Below, piece after piece: positions 44,380-55,097 of a stretch of 64,000 bases of DNA. Both the position numbers and the translations under genes were made by a program. The stretch comes from Semisulcospira habei. Its lineage: Eukaryota; Mollusca; Gastropoda; Semisulcospiridae. Numbering within the stretch: the stretch's first letter is position 1; each line of letters starts with the position of its first letter. The notes below the pieces were generated by a model. The model saw only the letters and a list, made by a program, of their open reading frames with translations. It was not told where the DNA came from and searched no databases. Location: contig BTPG01000002.1 of the NCBI GenBank assembly GCA_036245525.1, forward strand, positions 123,116,951 through 123,180,950. The letters are read 5' to 3'.

Positions 44380-44447
44380 GGACGAAATCAGCGAGAGCTG
44401 GAAGTCCCTATCCATTAAAATTTGCACTTGCGCACTTGAAGCGAGAG
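44380..44447 (+). repeat. Poly-C-linked 60-bp module, copy 1
   Basis: GGACGAAATCAGCGAGAGCT, then GGAAGTCCCTATCC and GCACTTG...AAGCGAG, preceded by a C-rich tract. The same module is at 45877 and 54807. GGAC and GTCC could pair as a small stem. Confidence 0.7.
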
Positions 44448-44449
44448 AA

Positions 44450-44754
44450 TCCGAAATAGCTCAGGCGGTTAAACGTCGGAGCAGGAGAGCGAAGGGAATC
44501 GCCGGGTCGTGGGTTCGAATCCCGTCCCGGCCCCGTTAGCTGGACTCACAATCCAGGGGGGAAAAAAGGATTTGTTCAATAGCATGTCCGTTGAAAGGTC
44601 CTGGTAAATCAAAGTGGCACAGTTGGAGTGCGCCTGAGTTGATCAGTGTTCAGGTCGTACTCCATAGGCAGTAGATTTCCCTGTCCCCCATAACCCGCCC
44701 GTCAGGGCTGTCCATGATCACCTCGGTGCTGTGGACGTTAAACCCGAACTAACC
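44450..44754 (+). mobile_element. SINE-1, full copy 1 of a tandem trio
   Basis: The tRNA-like head has the A-box-like TAGCTCAGGCGGTTAAACG and the B box GGGTTCGAATCCC (about 44512-44524). A body of about 220 bp ends GACGTTAAACCCGAACTAACC. It is followed by AGCGAGAAGCAGAG, which also follows the next copy. It is RNA polymerase III-type and non-autonomous. Confidence 0.85.
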
Positions 44755-44769
44755 AGCGAGAAGCAGAGG

Positions 44770-45081
44770 GTCCGAAATAGCTCAGGCGGTTAAACGTCGG
44801 AGCAGGAGAGCGAAGGGAATCGCCGGGTCGTGGGTTCGAATCCCGTCCCGGCCCCGGGTAGCTGGACTCACAATCCAGGGGGGGAAACGGATTTGTTCAA
44901 TAGCATGTCCGTTGAAAGGTCCTGGTAAATCAAAGTGGCACAGTTGGAGTTCGCCTGAGTTGATCAGTGTTCAGGTCGTACTCCATAGGCAATAGATTTC
45001 CCTGTCCCCCATAACCCGCCCGTCAGGGCCGTCCATGATCACCTCGGTGATGGACGTTAAACCCGAACTAACCAACCAACC
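44770..45081 (+). mobile_element. SINE-1, full copy 2
   Basis: Nearly identical to the previous copy. Separated from it by the 15-bp AGCGAGAAGCAGAGG spacer, with a slightly longer AACC tail. Confidence 0.85.
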
Positions 45082-45095
45082 AGCGAGAAGCAGAG

Positions 45096-45408
45096 TCCGA
45101 AATAGCTCAGGCGGTTAAACGTCGGAGCAGGAGAGCGAATGGAATCGCCAGGTCGTGGGTTCGAATCCCGTCCCGGCAGCTGGATTCACAATCCAGGGGG
45201 GAAAAACGGATTTGTTCAATAGCATGTCCGTTGAAAGGTCCTGGTAAATCAAAGTGGCACAGTTGGAGTGCGCCTGAGTTGATCAGTGTTCAGGTCGTAC
45301 TCCATAGGCAATAGATTTCCCTGTCCCCTATAACCCGCCCGTCAGGGCCGTCCATGATCACCTCGGTGCTGTGGACGTTAAACCCAAACAAACCAACCAA
45401 CCAACCAA
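45096..45408 (+). mobile_element. SINE-1, full copy 3
   Basis: The same head, body and tail (AACCAACCAACCAACC). A few bases are missing after the B-box region (GTCCCGGCAGCTGG). Followed by AGCGAGAAGCC, a version of the recurring spacer. Confidence 0.85.
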
Positions 45409-45825
45409 AGCGAGAAGCCAACAAGACAGCACAGCAAATCACGAACGCCGCCCCACCACATACCGCCAACCACCGACCACTCAAGCATGCCAGGGATCAA
45501 AACAGACGCCCCCCACTCCTAGAGACACCGCCACCACACCTCCGCCTACCACCGCGGCACTACAACGCCCCCCGTAAATTGCAGCGCCCGACCCCCAAGC
45601 CTAAACTGCACTGGCCACCACCATCGCCACCCAGACTCTACACCCAGCAACGGTTCTTCCGGCCACCACCACCACTCATACAAGAACTCCTAGAGTGGCT
45701 GGCCTATCAACACCCCTCAGCCTGGCACTAAAAGCGACCACCCGCCTCCTCCACCACCACCCACCCGGCCCCGGCAACACCATCAGCCGCAGCGCGACGG
45801 AGCGACAGACAGCCAGCCAGACGAC

Positions 45826-45876
<51 letters not shown>
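45409..45876. repeat. C-rich low-complexity DNA ending in 50 consecutive C
   Basis: Proline/threonine-type low complexity on the plus strand, ending in an uninterrupted C run (45827-45876) that abuts the second 60-bp module. No credible gene. Confidence 0.8.
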
Positions 45877-45878
<2 letters not shown>

Positions 45879-45940
45879 ACGAAATCAGCGAGAGATGGAA
45901 GTCCCTGTCCCTGTCAAAACTGCAACTGCAAAGCGAGTAG
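45877..45940 (+). repeat. Poly-C-linked 60-bp module, copy 2
   Basis: GGACGAAATCAGCGAGAGAT...GCAAAGCGAGTAGG directly after the C50 run and directly before the presumed LINE-E 5' region. Confidence 0.7.
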
Positions 45941-46469
45941 GCAGGCATTTCCGCTCAGCGCAGCCGAAGAGAGCAGACCTGTGGACCAAGCTCCAGAAGG
46001 TAGCCAAGCGAGACGAGACGAGCCATGTGAACAGTACTCAGTGAATAGACAGAGTGTTGAAACCGGTGACGGAGCGATTATAGCGGCCGTCACCAACTAG
46101 TTTTACTTAGAATAGCTCCGTTTTTTTTTAGCCGATTCAAGGATAGATAGGACGTGACAGAATAGAGAGGAGGCTGCAGGAATCCTTAGCCCGATAGGGC
46201 GGTGGTCTCTGGCCTCGGCCCAATTTTAGAGTAGAACTCAAGGAGGCGGGCCACAAATGTGCTTGCCTTCCATCACAGAGGATGTCAAGCAAGTAAACGA
46301 CGAAAGATTCGAACAAAGGTAGGTCCCCGTGAGGGCCCCATTTCTCAGTAGTTCTATAGTAATTAAACGCCTAAGTAGCTAAGGGTGTAGTGACCCTCAT
46401 TAGACGATACAGTTAGATAGAAAACAACGTGTACGCTTGGGCCTCGACCTAAGTACACACATACTCGAA

Positions 46470-46665
46470 ATTTACGCCTAGTTTAGCTTAGCATATACTT
46501 ACGCTTAGCGAAAGCTTACGCTGAACCATAGCTTACGCTTACGCTTAAAACACAGTCTTACGACCACGCTTCAGACCGACGCTTACCAGGAGTAACTACG
46601 CTTACGCTTAACTTGAAATTTACGCTGCGACTTACACCCTCGCTTTCGCTTACGCTTAGCAATGG
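46470..46665. repeat. Degenerate TTACGC-motif cluster
   Basis: CTTACGCTTA or close variants (TTACGCTTAG, TTACGCTGA, TTACGACC) recur about a dozen times in 190 bp at irregular spacing, in the LINE-E 5' region. The motif is not the telomeric repeat. Confidence 0.65.
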
Positions 46666-46802
46666 AGGGTTGAGACATAAGGTAGGACAAACAAATAGCT
46701 ATCCAAAGCACCCCCGGTCGCCTCAGTAACAAAGCCCAAAGAAAGAAAGCACAAACTGAGAGAAACGGGCTGGCTAGGGACGGCCCGTGGAACAAAAACA
46801 AA

Positions 46803-48013
46803 ATGGCCACCCAAGAGGGCCATTCAAATTTGAATCCAAATAGAGGTCAAGATGGCGGCCGACGGCCAAACAAAGAACAGGCAGGCGGGAACAGCCTGAG
46901 CGAGAGCAGTGACAACACGCTGAGCCAAGGGTGCATAACCCGCCAGGCGGCCGCCAGGGACAAAAACAAAGAAAGGGAAGTAAGAAACCCCCCACTGACC
47001 CAACATGTAGAAACCAACGAACCCAGCAAGGACAACACGGCTAGCGGCACTGAAGCCGAAACTGAAACGGAAACCAACAACCTCAAGGAGGAAGAAAAAG
47101 CCTCGGACTCGGACCGAGAAACAGACCCTAGGCCTACATTCAACACAATACGCCGCCGACCTCGGTACCGACCGAACCCCAATACAAGAGAGAAAAAGAA
47201 GTTTACGTTCCCGGTTCTCATCACACCGGAAGACCAGACCTGTTTAAAATGAGCATTAAGGACCTCCACGAGGCGCTAGCAGATACGTTCGGCACTCCAT
47301 CAGATATCAAAAGGTTACCGTACGGAAACCGCATCCTGATTGCGTGCGCCACCAAAGACCAACAGGAAAGAGCACTTATGAAGAAACTCGTCGGGCAAAC
47401 GAAAGTAAGTTTACCATCCCAAACGCCCCTAGAGACAGGACCAAAGAGGTTAAAGCCCTCGGTGTACTAAAACCGATTTTCCCTGAAGAGGATCTCACCT
47501 TCGTCGGGAACGAAATCCGTCAAAACCACCCGAAGGTAAAATGCTCAAAAAGCTGACGCTACGAGTCGGCCAACTAAGCAAAGCCATCCTGGTGGAATTC
47601 CCAGGTGAAGCCTTCCCCAGAGAAATCAAAATAGGGGGAGAAATCTTCCACCCGGAGAGATTCAAAGGAGATGGCCTCATGTGTCTAAACTGCCAAAGAT
47701 TTGGGCACCTCACCCAAGCATGTAAAGCCCCACCCAGGTGCGCCAAATGTAGCGAGAACCACCCTACAAAGGAATGCACAGTGACGGACCGCAAGGATTT
47801 GTATGTCCTAACTGCACATGCGACGGACACTCCTCCCACTATCGGGGCTGCGAACTAAGAAGGGACCATAACAGAGCAGCCCGCATAGCCAACCTCGGAC
47901 GCATACCCTACCTGGAGGCCCTCATGAGACACAGAGCCAACAAAGTCGGTCCAAACCACCGAACGGAACCAGAATCACGATCAGCAAACAAGGTCACATC
48001 CCACACCAGCTAA
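46803..48013 (+). pseudogene. LINE-E ORF1, gag-like RNA-binding protein with zinc knuckles
   Basis: A hydrophilic N-terminus (46803-47252) rich in Asn, Glu and Thr is followed by a folded domain with FTFPVLITPED and LADTFGTPSDIKRLPYG. After a frameshift the nucleic-acid-binding tail appears: CLNCQRFGHLTQAC (about 47685-47725), CAKCSENHPTKEC (about 47740-47780) and CPNCTCDGHSSHYRGC. Three CCHC/CCCH-type knuckles in this order are typical of jockey and I-type LINE gags, which coat the element RNA. Frame breaks lie near 47245, 47400-47550 and 47790. Confidence 0.8.
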
Positions 48014-48543
48014 ACCGGGACTGAACTTGCGAGGCAAGAAGCACGCTCAAACACCCAAACGCAGACAACCCAAAGGCCAAACGCGCACAGTCTAACCAAG
48101 CAAACCAACCCAACAAACAGCAAAATCAGCCTAACAACGACCAACAGACAAGCCCCCCCCCCCCCCCCCGCTCCCCGCTGTCGTGGCAGGAGGGGTCGCC
48201 TATGGGCCGGAAGAAGTAAGGTCACAAAATGAAAAGGCAGCCGCCTCCCCAGCCCATGGTCAGCAGCAATTGGTGGCCGCCTACGGGGGATACGGAACAC
48301 ATGTGGACATAACAAATCTAACTATGCCAGCCTTCCTCACCTGGAACGGCGTGGAATCGCAGTACGGAGAGCCCAACCAACAGAGCCCGACCTCAACGAA
48401 GCGACTGCCCGAAACCCCAACGAACGCCACCAATGGAGAATGTGGTTCATGAGCTGGGGCCTCAACCAAATGAAAGACATCAGGTAATGAGGCAGACCTC
48501 GACACCTTCCTCTAAAGAGATACTCAGCCAGATAATCAACTAA

Positions 48544-51500
48544 GATGGCAGGCCTCTGCATCCTTCAGTGGAACTGCAGGTTCCTCTACCCAAAAATAGA
48601 TGAGTTCAGAAACTGGATAACCCCCAACCCCCCGGAAATTCTCGCCCTCCAGAAGACGGGTTCCGGGACAAACCCCCCAAATAAAGAGGTATAAATACCC
48701 ACCCATTTATACAAATAGGAAAGACAAAAAAGGAGGAGGCGTAGCCATCTACACCAAAACAGAACTAGCAATCACAGAAATCACCCACACCCTAAACCCA
48801 CAAATAGAGGCCATAATAGGAGAAATAACCACACCAACAAACCGCAAACTAAAAATAGTAAATGTCTACATCCCCAACGAGAAAGCCTATAGCCAAATAT
48901 CAGTAGAGAATATGAAAGAACTACTACTAGCAGGGGACATAGTGGTAGGCGATTTTAATGCCAAGAGCCCCCAATGGGATGAAAATCGAACAGCATTAGA
49001 TACAGCCGGGAAAAGGGTAGAACAGGCTATAGTTAGTTAGTTATTTGGGTTTAACGCCGAGCAGGCGACTAAGGCCATCTCACGGCGGAGAACAGGCTAT
49101 AAATGAGACACAGAGATGTATTCTAAATACGGGTGAGCCCATCCACATGTTCGCCCAGGGCAACGCAGATACTATGAACACCCTAGACATAGCAATAGCC
49201 ACCAACACCATCACAGTTGAAGCACAGTGGCAAGTAAATAACGATAACCTAGGGAGCGACAACTTCCCCGCACTGATAACCATCAAAGACAAGACCCCAC
49301 TACCACCAAACACCTGGGCCCCACAAAGAATTAACACCTCACGTACAGACTGGGACAAATACCACGAACTAACTAGGTTCACCCCGAGTTGGGATGATAG
49401 GCATGACATTGATAATAAGACGGCCCATATCACAGACCACATCATCCGATCAATCAAGGAAAGCACCCCTGCCAGATCGGATGGTGGGAGACCAGGAAAA
49501 TCCTGGTGGAACAAGGCCTGTGATCACTAAGTCAAAAATAGGAAAAGTAAACTCCAGATCTGGAAAAAACACAAAATGCCCGAAAACAGAATAGAGTACA
49601 AACGTGCCAAAGCCATAGCAGATCGAACGGTCAAAGAAGCCAAAAACTGGCATGCCTTCACAGAGTCAATCAACACAAAAACTAGGATCAAAGAAAGCTG
49701 TGATAAGATCAAAGCCATTAACAACGGCCCAAGAACCAACATGCCGTCTCTAAAAACCGAAAACAGGGTATACGCCACCGACCAGTACAAAGCAGATCTG
49801 CTAGCCCACACCGTTAGTCAAGCCAGCTCAAATGATAAGCTAACCCCGGAATTCCGGGACCTAAAACCACATCTAAGCACATACTTTGAACAACCAAAGC
49901 AGAAATGTAATTACGAACTAGATAGCGAAATAACCCTCTTAGAACTGACCCAAGCCCTAAGAACCGCCAGAAAAGGTAAAGCACCCGGCATAGACCTAAT
50001 TACACACGAAATGATTCAAAGAAGCCACCCCTCCATGAAAGTAGCCATAATCTCCCTTTTCAATGACATCTACTCTAAAGAGGAATTCCCCACACAATGG
50101 AAAAAAGCAGTAGTCTTACCCCTCCCCAAACCAGGAAAACCAACACACCAACCAGATAGTTATAGGCCCATCGCACTAACATTTCAACTGGGTAAAACGC
50201 TGGAAAAAATACTCAAATACCGACTCATGTCCTGCTGCGACAAACACTATATCCTACCACCTCAGCAAAGCGGATTCAGGAAAAAGCGCAGCACACTCGA
50301 CCACCTAACCACCCTACAACAAGAAATCCTAAAGAGAGAGGAACAGAACTCATAGGAATTTTTCTAGATATTGAAAAGGCTTACAACATGGTCTGGCATG
50401 ATAAATTACTTAAAAGACTGGGCGACCTAGGAATATCCAACAAAATGTACAACTTTATCAAATCCTTCCTGGCCGACCGGCGAATAACAGTCAAAATAGG
50501 CAATGCGTTATCAAGGAAACACACCCTAGAAAATCGAGTACCACAAGGATCGGTGCTTATCCCCCTCCTATTTACACTCCTACTCACAGGCCTACAACAC
50601 GTTGTCAGGTAACAACAAAATAATGCAATTTGCAGATGATACGTCACTAATAGGGAAAATTAAGAGCAGACAAAGAAAATTCAATTGGGAATCAGTAGGA
50701 TTCCAAGAATTCCAACAAGACCTAACAAGAATAGAAAATTGGCTTGTAAGAGCATGCTTCAAAATTTCCCCCCATAAAACCCAAGCAATCATCTTCAGAA
50801 CCAACCGCAGCTACAGATATCAAATAAGAGCCCCCATCCCGAAACTACAAATTGGTAAGATAGACATAGAATATCGCCAAAGTATCAAGTTCCTGAGAGT
50901 GGTATTTACAGCCAGCCACAACTGGACACCCTACATAGACGAAATATGCCAGTCGGCCAGGAAAGGAATAAACCTAATGCGCAAAGTCAGCGGAGCAGAC
51001 TGGGGCACCGACCCCAAGTCACTCCTAAACCTATACCACGCCTTTGTAATGTCCAGGCTACTCTATGCAGCCCCACTCCTTACCAACCTAAACAAAACCT
51101 AAACCAAAAAACTGTCAGTACAAGCAGGCGCCCTGGTCCTGGGGGTCTCCAGACACACCCCCAACCTGCTTGTGCTGGCAGAACGTGGTCAAAAACCCAT
51201 AACGCTAATAATAAAGGAAAGGACAGCTAACCAATATTACAAAACGATATGCATGCCGGAAGACCACCTGGCCAAGCTCACCCTCACCTCCAACCACCTG
51301 CGAACGACAAGAAGAAGACCTCCAACCACAAGCCCATAAATCAACCCACCCAAACACCACAAATAAAAACCGAAGTCCAAAAGTTAGAAGACGTGATAAA
51401 CCTCAAATTACCAAATAGAACACCAAATCCACAAATAACAATGCCTCCATGGAAACTCCCACAAATAGAGGTAGACCTTGACCTCGCTAAATATCAGAAA

Positions 51501-52345
51501 GCAACAGACGGGTCCAAAATGAAAACGGAGTTCGACATTAAAAGAACTACTACATACAAAAACTATGCACTCATCTACACAGACGGGTCCCACCACCCAA
51601 CCACCCACGCAACCGGACTAGGTATCCACGTCCCCAACAAATCGGATCAGGCTATAAAACTACCGGACCACACATCAGTTTTCACAGCAGAACTCACGGC
51701 CATCCTGGGAGCCATTAAAGTAATAAAAGCTGACCTACAGAAAGACAAACATATACTCATAGTGACGGACTCAGCAATACAAGCGATCCAGAACCTAGAC
51801 TCGTTCAGAGAAGATTTAACATACCTGATCAGGCTAAGAGCAGCAGAACTCGCAGAGCGCGGTCAAACAGTCAAAATTATGTGGGTCCCCTCCCATGTGG
51901 GGATCCCAGGCAACGAATGAGCAGATAGGATAGCGAAGAAAGGCATCGACCTTCTTCAATCTACCCCTCTCAGCAAACGAACGGTCGAATGCCCTCCGGC
52001 TTGCCTTCCACAACCTACGGGCCAAAGAATTCCACCACTCCAAAAGAGGTAGACGCAAGAACCTCACGAGGGTACTTAACAACACACCTACCCTCCTCCC
52101 AGGCAAGAGAAAAGATCAGTCAATACTAGCAAGAATCCGTCTGGGGGGCGAGAGATACCTAGTCCACCCCAACCCAATAGTATGCACATGTGGCCAAATA
52201 CTCACGACAAAACATGCACTGCTGGATTGTCCGAACATAGACCAAACCAGAACCTTACTAGCAGATAAATTAAACACACCACTAACCCTAGAAGGCCTCG
52301 TAAACCCCGACCCGAAAACATGGTCCACCACCAAGTACACCCACT
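48544..52345 (+). pseudogene. LINE-E ORF2: endonuclease, reverse transcriptase, RNase H
   Basis: The start MAGLCILQWNCRFLYPKIDE at 48544 carries the endonuclease WNCR motif, then VVGDFNAKSPQWDE (about 48950). RT motifs are GKAPGIDLITHEM (about 49980), SYRPIALTFQLGK, FLDIEKAYNMVW (about 50360), RVPQGSVLIPLLF and MQFADDTSLI (about 50625). The RNase H domain (about 51560-51930) shows YTDGSHHP, FTAELTAILGA, ILIVTDSAIQAI and WVPSHVGIPGNE, giving the acidic catalytic set. A Cys/His motif CTCGQILTTKHALLDC ends it (about 52185-52235). Frameshifts near 48690, 49540, 50350, 50610, 51105 and 51340, plus a stop at 51919, disable it. Confidence 0.8.
49032..49088 (-). mobile_element. Ultra-short retroposon, 57 bp, with 13-bp TSD
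   Basis: Flanked by AGAACAGGCTATA (49019-49031 and 49089-49101). On the minus strand it begins CCGCCGTGAGATGGCC and ends CGTTAAACCCAAATAACTAACTAAC. It is almost identical to the 7784 copy and has the same two ends. It interrupts the LINE-E endonuclease. Confidence 0.8.
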
Positions 52346-52349
52346 AGTT

Positions 52350-54806
52350 AAGTACATCTAACCAAGCCTCACCACGAAACTACCAACCCCCTCCCACAGC
52401 ACCGAGGGCTCATGATCCATGATCATGGCGAAACGTTCGGGGGTTAGCTCTCGTCGTCGTCCGAGCCCACCCGCCCCCCCCCCCCCCCCCCCCCCGGGCC
52501 CGGAGTGCTCAAACATAGATAGGCTCCCGGCTGGGCACAACGGGCGTAAGAATGAACTGAAAGAGGAGAAAGAATGAGTGCGTGAAAGGCAATAAAAGAA
52601 CGAAGACTGAAGGAAGAATGAGAAGAGAGATTGAAGGGATCCCCCACCACCAGTCACACCCCACCATCGACCATGACCAAGCACCCCCCCCCCCCTCCCT
52701 CAACCCCCGCGGTAATAAAATTGGTTCCCCACTCCCCATCATGACCATGCTCCCCACTCCCCATCATGACCATGCTCCCCACTTCCATCACAACCACCCC
52801 GCCCGGGCAGCCCAGCCGGGGCGCTCAAAGATAGCCCCCTAGACAATGGGAAGCCCTCCCGTCTCAGGTCTCCCAGAACTGCCCGGTGCCTGCTCTCACG
52901 TCCCCACCCCCATAGCCTCTTGTACTCTATCCACTCCGGGAACGCCCGCCCCACCCCGTCGCCCCCTCAATAAAGGCCGGGGGAGGGGAGAGGGAGAACC
53001 CATCACCTCCCGCCCCTTCATCTCATGGCCCGAGCACACGCCCCCCCCCCCACCCCCCGGATAATAAACAGTCATCTCACTTCATATCCCCCCACCCACC
53101 CACCCCAACCCCCTCTTCTTTTTTCTTTTTTTTTTTTTTTCTCTCCGGCCGGGAGGCTCCTGTGACCCTCCCAGGCCTCGAGAGTCGCGGGGTGCCCCCC
53201 ACAGCCGGGGAAACAGGTCCCGTAACTCCTAACCCTACCCGGAGGGGATAGGGACCCGGGGAGCTCCGCAGCGGCCGCACCGAGGCTGGCAGTACCACGG
53301 CGGGCCGGGCTCGGAAGCCGCGGCGCGCCCCGAGGAGTCCCGGCCCCAGACTGGCCCCCCCCCCCCCCCCCCCCCCCCGGGGATAACCTGGGACAGACCC
53401 GGGGAGGAATACAGGGGGAGAAATTAGAGAGCAGGCAAATCCGGGCGGCTGGAGCCCAGCCTGAAGCGGGGGGGGGGGGGCAAACACTTAAATAACATAG
53501 GCCCGAATAAAGGAGGTTTAGCATCCATCGTCAATGCACTCCTTATAAACATAGATAATGGGTGGTGTCCTACGCGCAGGATAACACCCTCCTAGAGTCA
53601 CGCGGTGGCGGACCCCGCCCCCACCGGCCCCTCCCCACTTATTCTCAAACTATCCACTCGCGAAGTGTGGCCGTGGGCCCGACCAGCAAACGGAGGTCAC
53701 CCTCATCGCCACTCCACCTCATGGTCCCGCACCCGCCCCACCTACCCATGGATAATAAAAGATATCACATCATCCTCATCATCACCAATCACCCGGTCAC
53801 TGGCCGCCCACTCTCCCCCCTGCCACGGGTGGACCCCCCGGTCCGGCGGAGGCCACCGCCGGGCTCGGGGGGTCCGTTCGGGCGTGGGGGGGGGGGCGGA
53901 CCCTGGAACCACCCATCACATCACCCTTTTTTTTCTTTCTTATTTTTGGTTTTTTTCTTACACGTTACTTTCCTTTATTTTTCCGGCCCGGTACGCCCCA
54001 GGAGTTCCATGGAAAGCCCGCTCAAAGGTGTCGTACCGGGAGGCTTTTTGACCAATTGCCCCCCTTTTAGCGGAGAGAGGGTCCCGGAGGCCTGCGGCGG
54101 GCACCTGAGGCCCCCCCCCCCCCAACGAGATCCTCGGTGGGACGCGCCCGGGGGCTGACGGCCGGCTCCGGCGTCCATCTTTTCCCGTATTGGGCCGTAG
54201 AGGAGGACACTCCTGGAAGGTCCACTCTGCGGGATAGGGGGGTTAGACAACCCGGGGGGGGGGGGGGGGGGGGCGAGGTACCCTAGATGGCACTCCGACA
54301 CCGCGTGACTCCACGCTCGCCTGCGTACGGTCACCACCCATCAAAATAAATAGGGTACCCAGGGAGGTTTAGCATCCTTCGTCCATGCACTCCCTGGGCA
54401 ATGGAGGGTACAACACCCCCCCCCCCCCTCCAGAGAAATACAGACTTATAGGGGGTTAATAAAAATCAACCCCCCTCAAACAGTATGGGGAAGTAGGGTG
54501 CGGGCCTAAAATCCGGGTCTTGGACTGTGACCGCAAAGGAGGAAGCAGGAGCCAGACACCACCAACGAACAAAGAAGGGAACACCAGCTCTCTCTTCCCC
54601 ACCCCCCCCCCCCACCCCCCCCCCCCCCCCCCCCCCCCCCCACCCCCACCCCCCAACGACCCAGCCTTCCAAGGCGCGGACGGACGTGACGAGAGGTTTA
54701 TCAAAGCGATGCGAGAACATCGGCGACAAACAGAACATAATCCCCCCCCCCCTCAACCCCGGCCCCCCCACCCCCACCCCACCCCCCCCCCCACACCCCC
54801 CTCCCT
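52350..54806. repeat. GC-rich DNA with many homopolymer C/G tracts and an internal tandem duplication
   Basis: C or G runs of 9-40 bases occur near 52473, 52685, 53041, 53357, 53469, 53887, 54110, 54256, 54417 and 54602. Matching pairs of motifs reveal a diverged duplication: CCTCATGGTCCCG / TCTCATGGCCCGA and GGATAATAAA (about 53022-53062 and 53716-53757), and AGGTTTAGCATCC with TGCACTCC (53514 and 54365). The spacing of 690-850 bp varies because of indels. No credible protein-coding gene. It may be a long LINE-E 3' tail or part of the LTR-like element. Confidence 0.6.
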
Positions 54807-54870
54807 GGACGAAATCAGTGAGAGCTGGAAGTCCGTATCCCTTTAAAATTAGCACTAGCAAAGCGAGTAG
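54807..54870 (+). repeat. Poly-C-linked 60-bp module, copy 3
   Basis: GGACGAAATCAGTGAGAGCT...TTAAAATTAGCACTAGCAAAGCGAGTAGG after a C-rich tract, immediately upstream of the GNRA hairpin array. Confidence 0.7.
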
Positions 54871-54873
54871 GCT

Positions 54874-55003
54874 TTCCCGCAAGGGAAGACTCTGTTCTGC
54901 AAAGAACATTAAATAGGAGCAGGCTTCCCGCAAGAGAAGACTGTTCTGTAAAGAACATTAGTAAGTTAGAATTCCTGTAAAGGAATACTGTCCAGCAATG
55001 GAC
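54874..55003 (+). other. Array of six consecutive GNRA-tetraloop hairpins
   Basis: Six short inverted repeats, each closing GCAA or GTAA: TTCCC-GCAA-GGGAA (54874-54887), TGTTCT-GCAA-AGAACA (54893-54908), CTTCCC-GCAA-GAGAAG with one mismatch (54924-54939), TGTTCT-GTAA-AGAACA (54942-54957), ATTCCT-GTAA-AGGAAT (54971-54986) and GTCCA-GCAA-TGGAC (54990-55003). Stems differ in sequence while loop class is constant, pointing to RNA-level selection in a transcript of the LTR-like element. A packaging or dimerisation signal is one possibility. Confidence 0.75.
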
Positions 55004-55097
55004 TTAAATGTTGGATGGGCAGTCCACTGAGGTCTGAACATCTAATAACAAGCCACTGCCAGGCTCAGAGGCTAGCTAGTCAGTCCGGTTACATGCC

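Larger units (their letters stand above)
45940..52350 (+). mobile_element. LINE-E (I/Nimb-like: gag plus endonuclease-RT-RNase H), degenerate
   Basis: The 5' region (45940-46800) has no gene but carries a cluster of TTACGC motifs (46470-46665). ORF1 is a CCHC-type gag; ORF2 has endonuclease, RT, RNase H and a C-terminal CCHC. This combination is found in the I-group of LINEs. Many frameshifts make it inactive. A 57-bp retroposon is inserted in the endonuclease. The 3' limit is uncertain, since the coding part ends at 52345 and GC-rich DNA follows. Confidence 0.75.
43815..55093. mobile_element. Composite nested insertion with LTR-like ends TGTAGC...GGTTACA, TGCC duplication
   Basis: The polB frame is interrupted exactly between 43814 and 55094-55097, where TGCC (43811-43814) is repeated. 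The insert begins TGTA and ends TACA, as LTRs do. The left 190 bp include a TATA box (43977-43984); the right 220 bp include six GNRA hairpins. I read this as an LTR, possibly solo, later enlarged by SINEs, LINE-E and GC-rich DNA. No second LTR or gag-pol of an LTR element was seen, so the assignment is tentative. Confidence 0.5.

Noticed and set aside
44450..45180. Functional tRNA genes at 44.45, 44.77 and 45.10 kb
   Set aside because: A and B boxes belong to SINE heads; acceptor pairing is poor and each is followed by the SINE body.
40788..45408. CRISPR array
   Set aside because: The repeats are long contiguous units or SINEs without unique spacers, in a eukaryotic genome.
46470..46665. 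Internal telomeric repeat
   Set aside because: The motif is TTACGC, irregular, and not TTAGGG or TTAGG.
52358..54916. Several 80-200-codon Pro/Gly-rich ORFs in the GC-rich region
   Set aside because: They are frames through poly-C/poly-G DNA on both strands with no domain.
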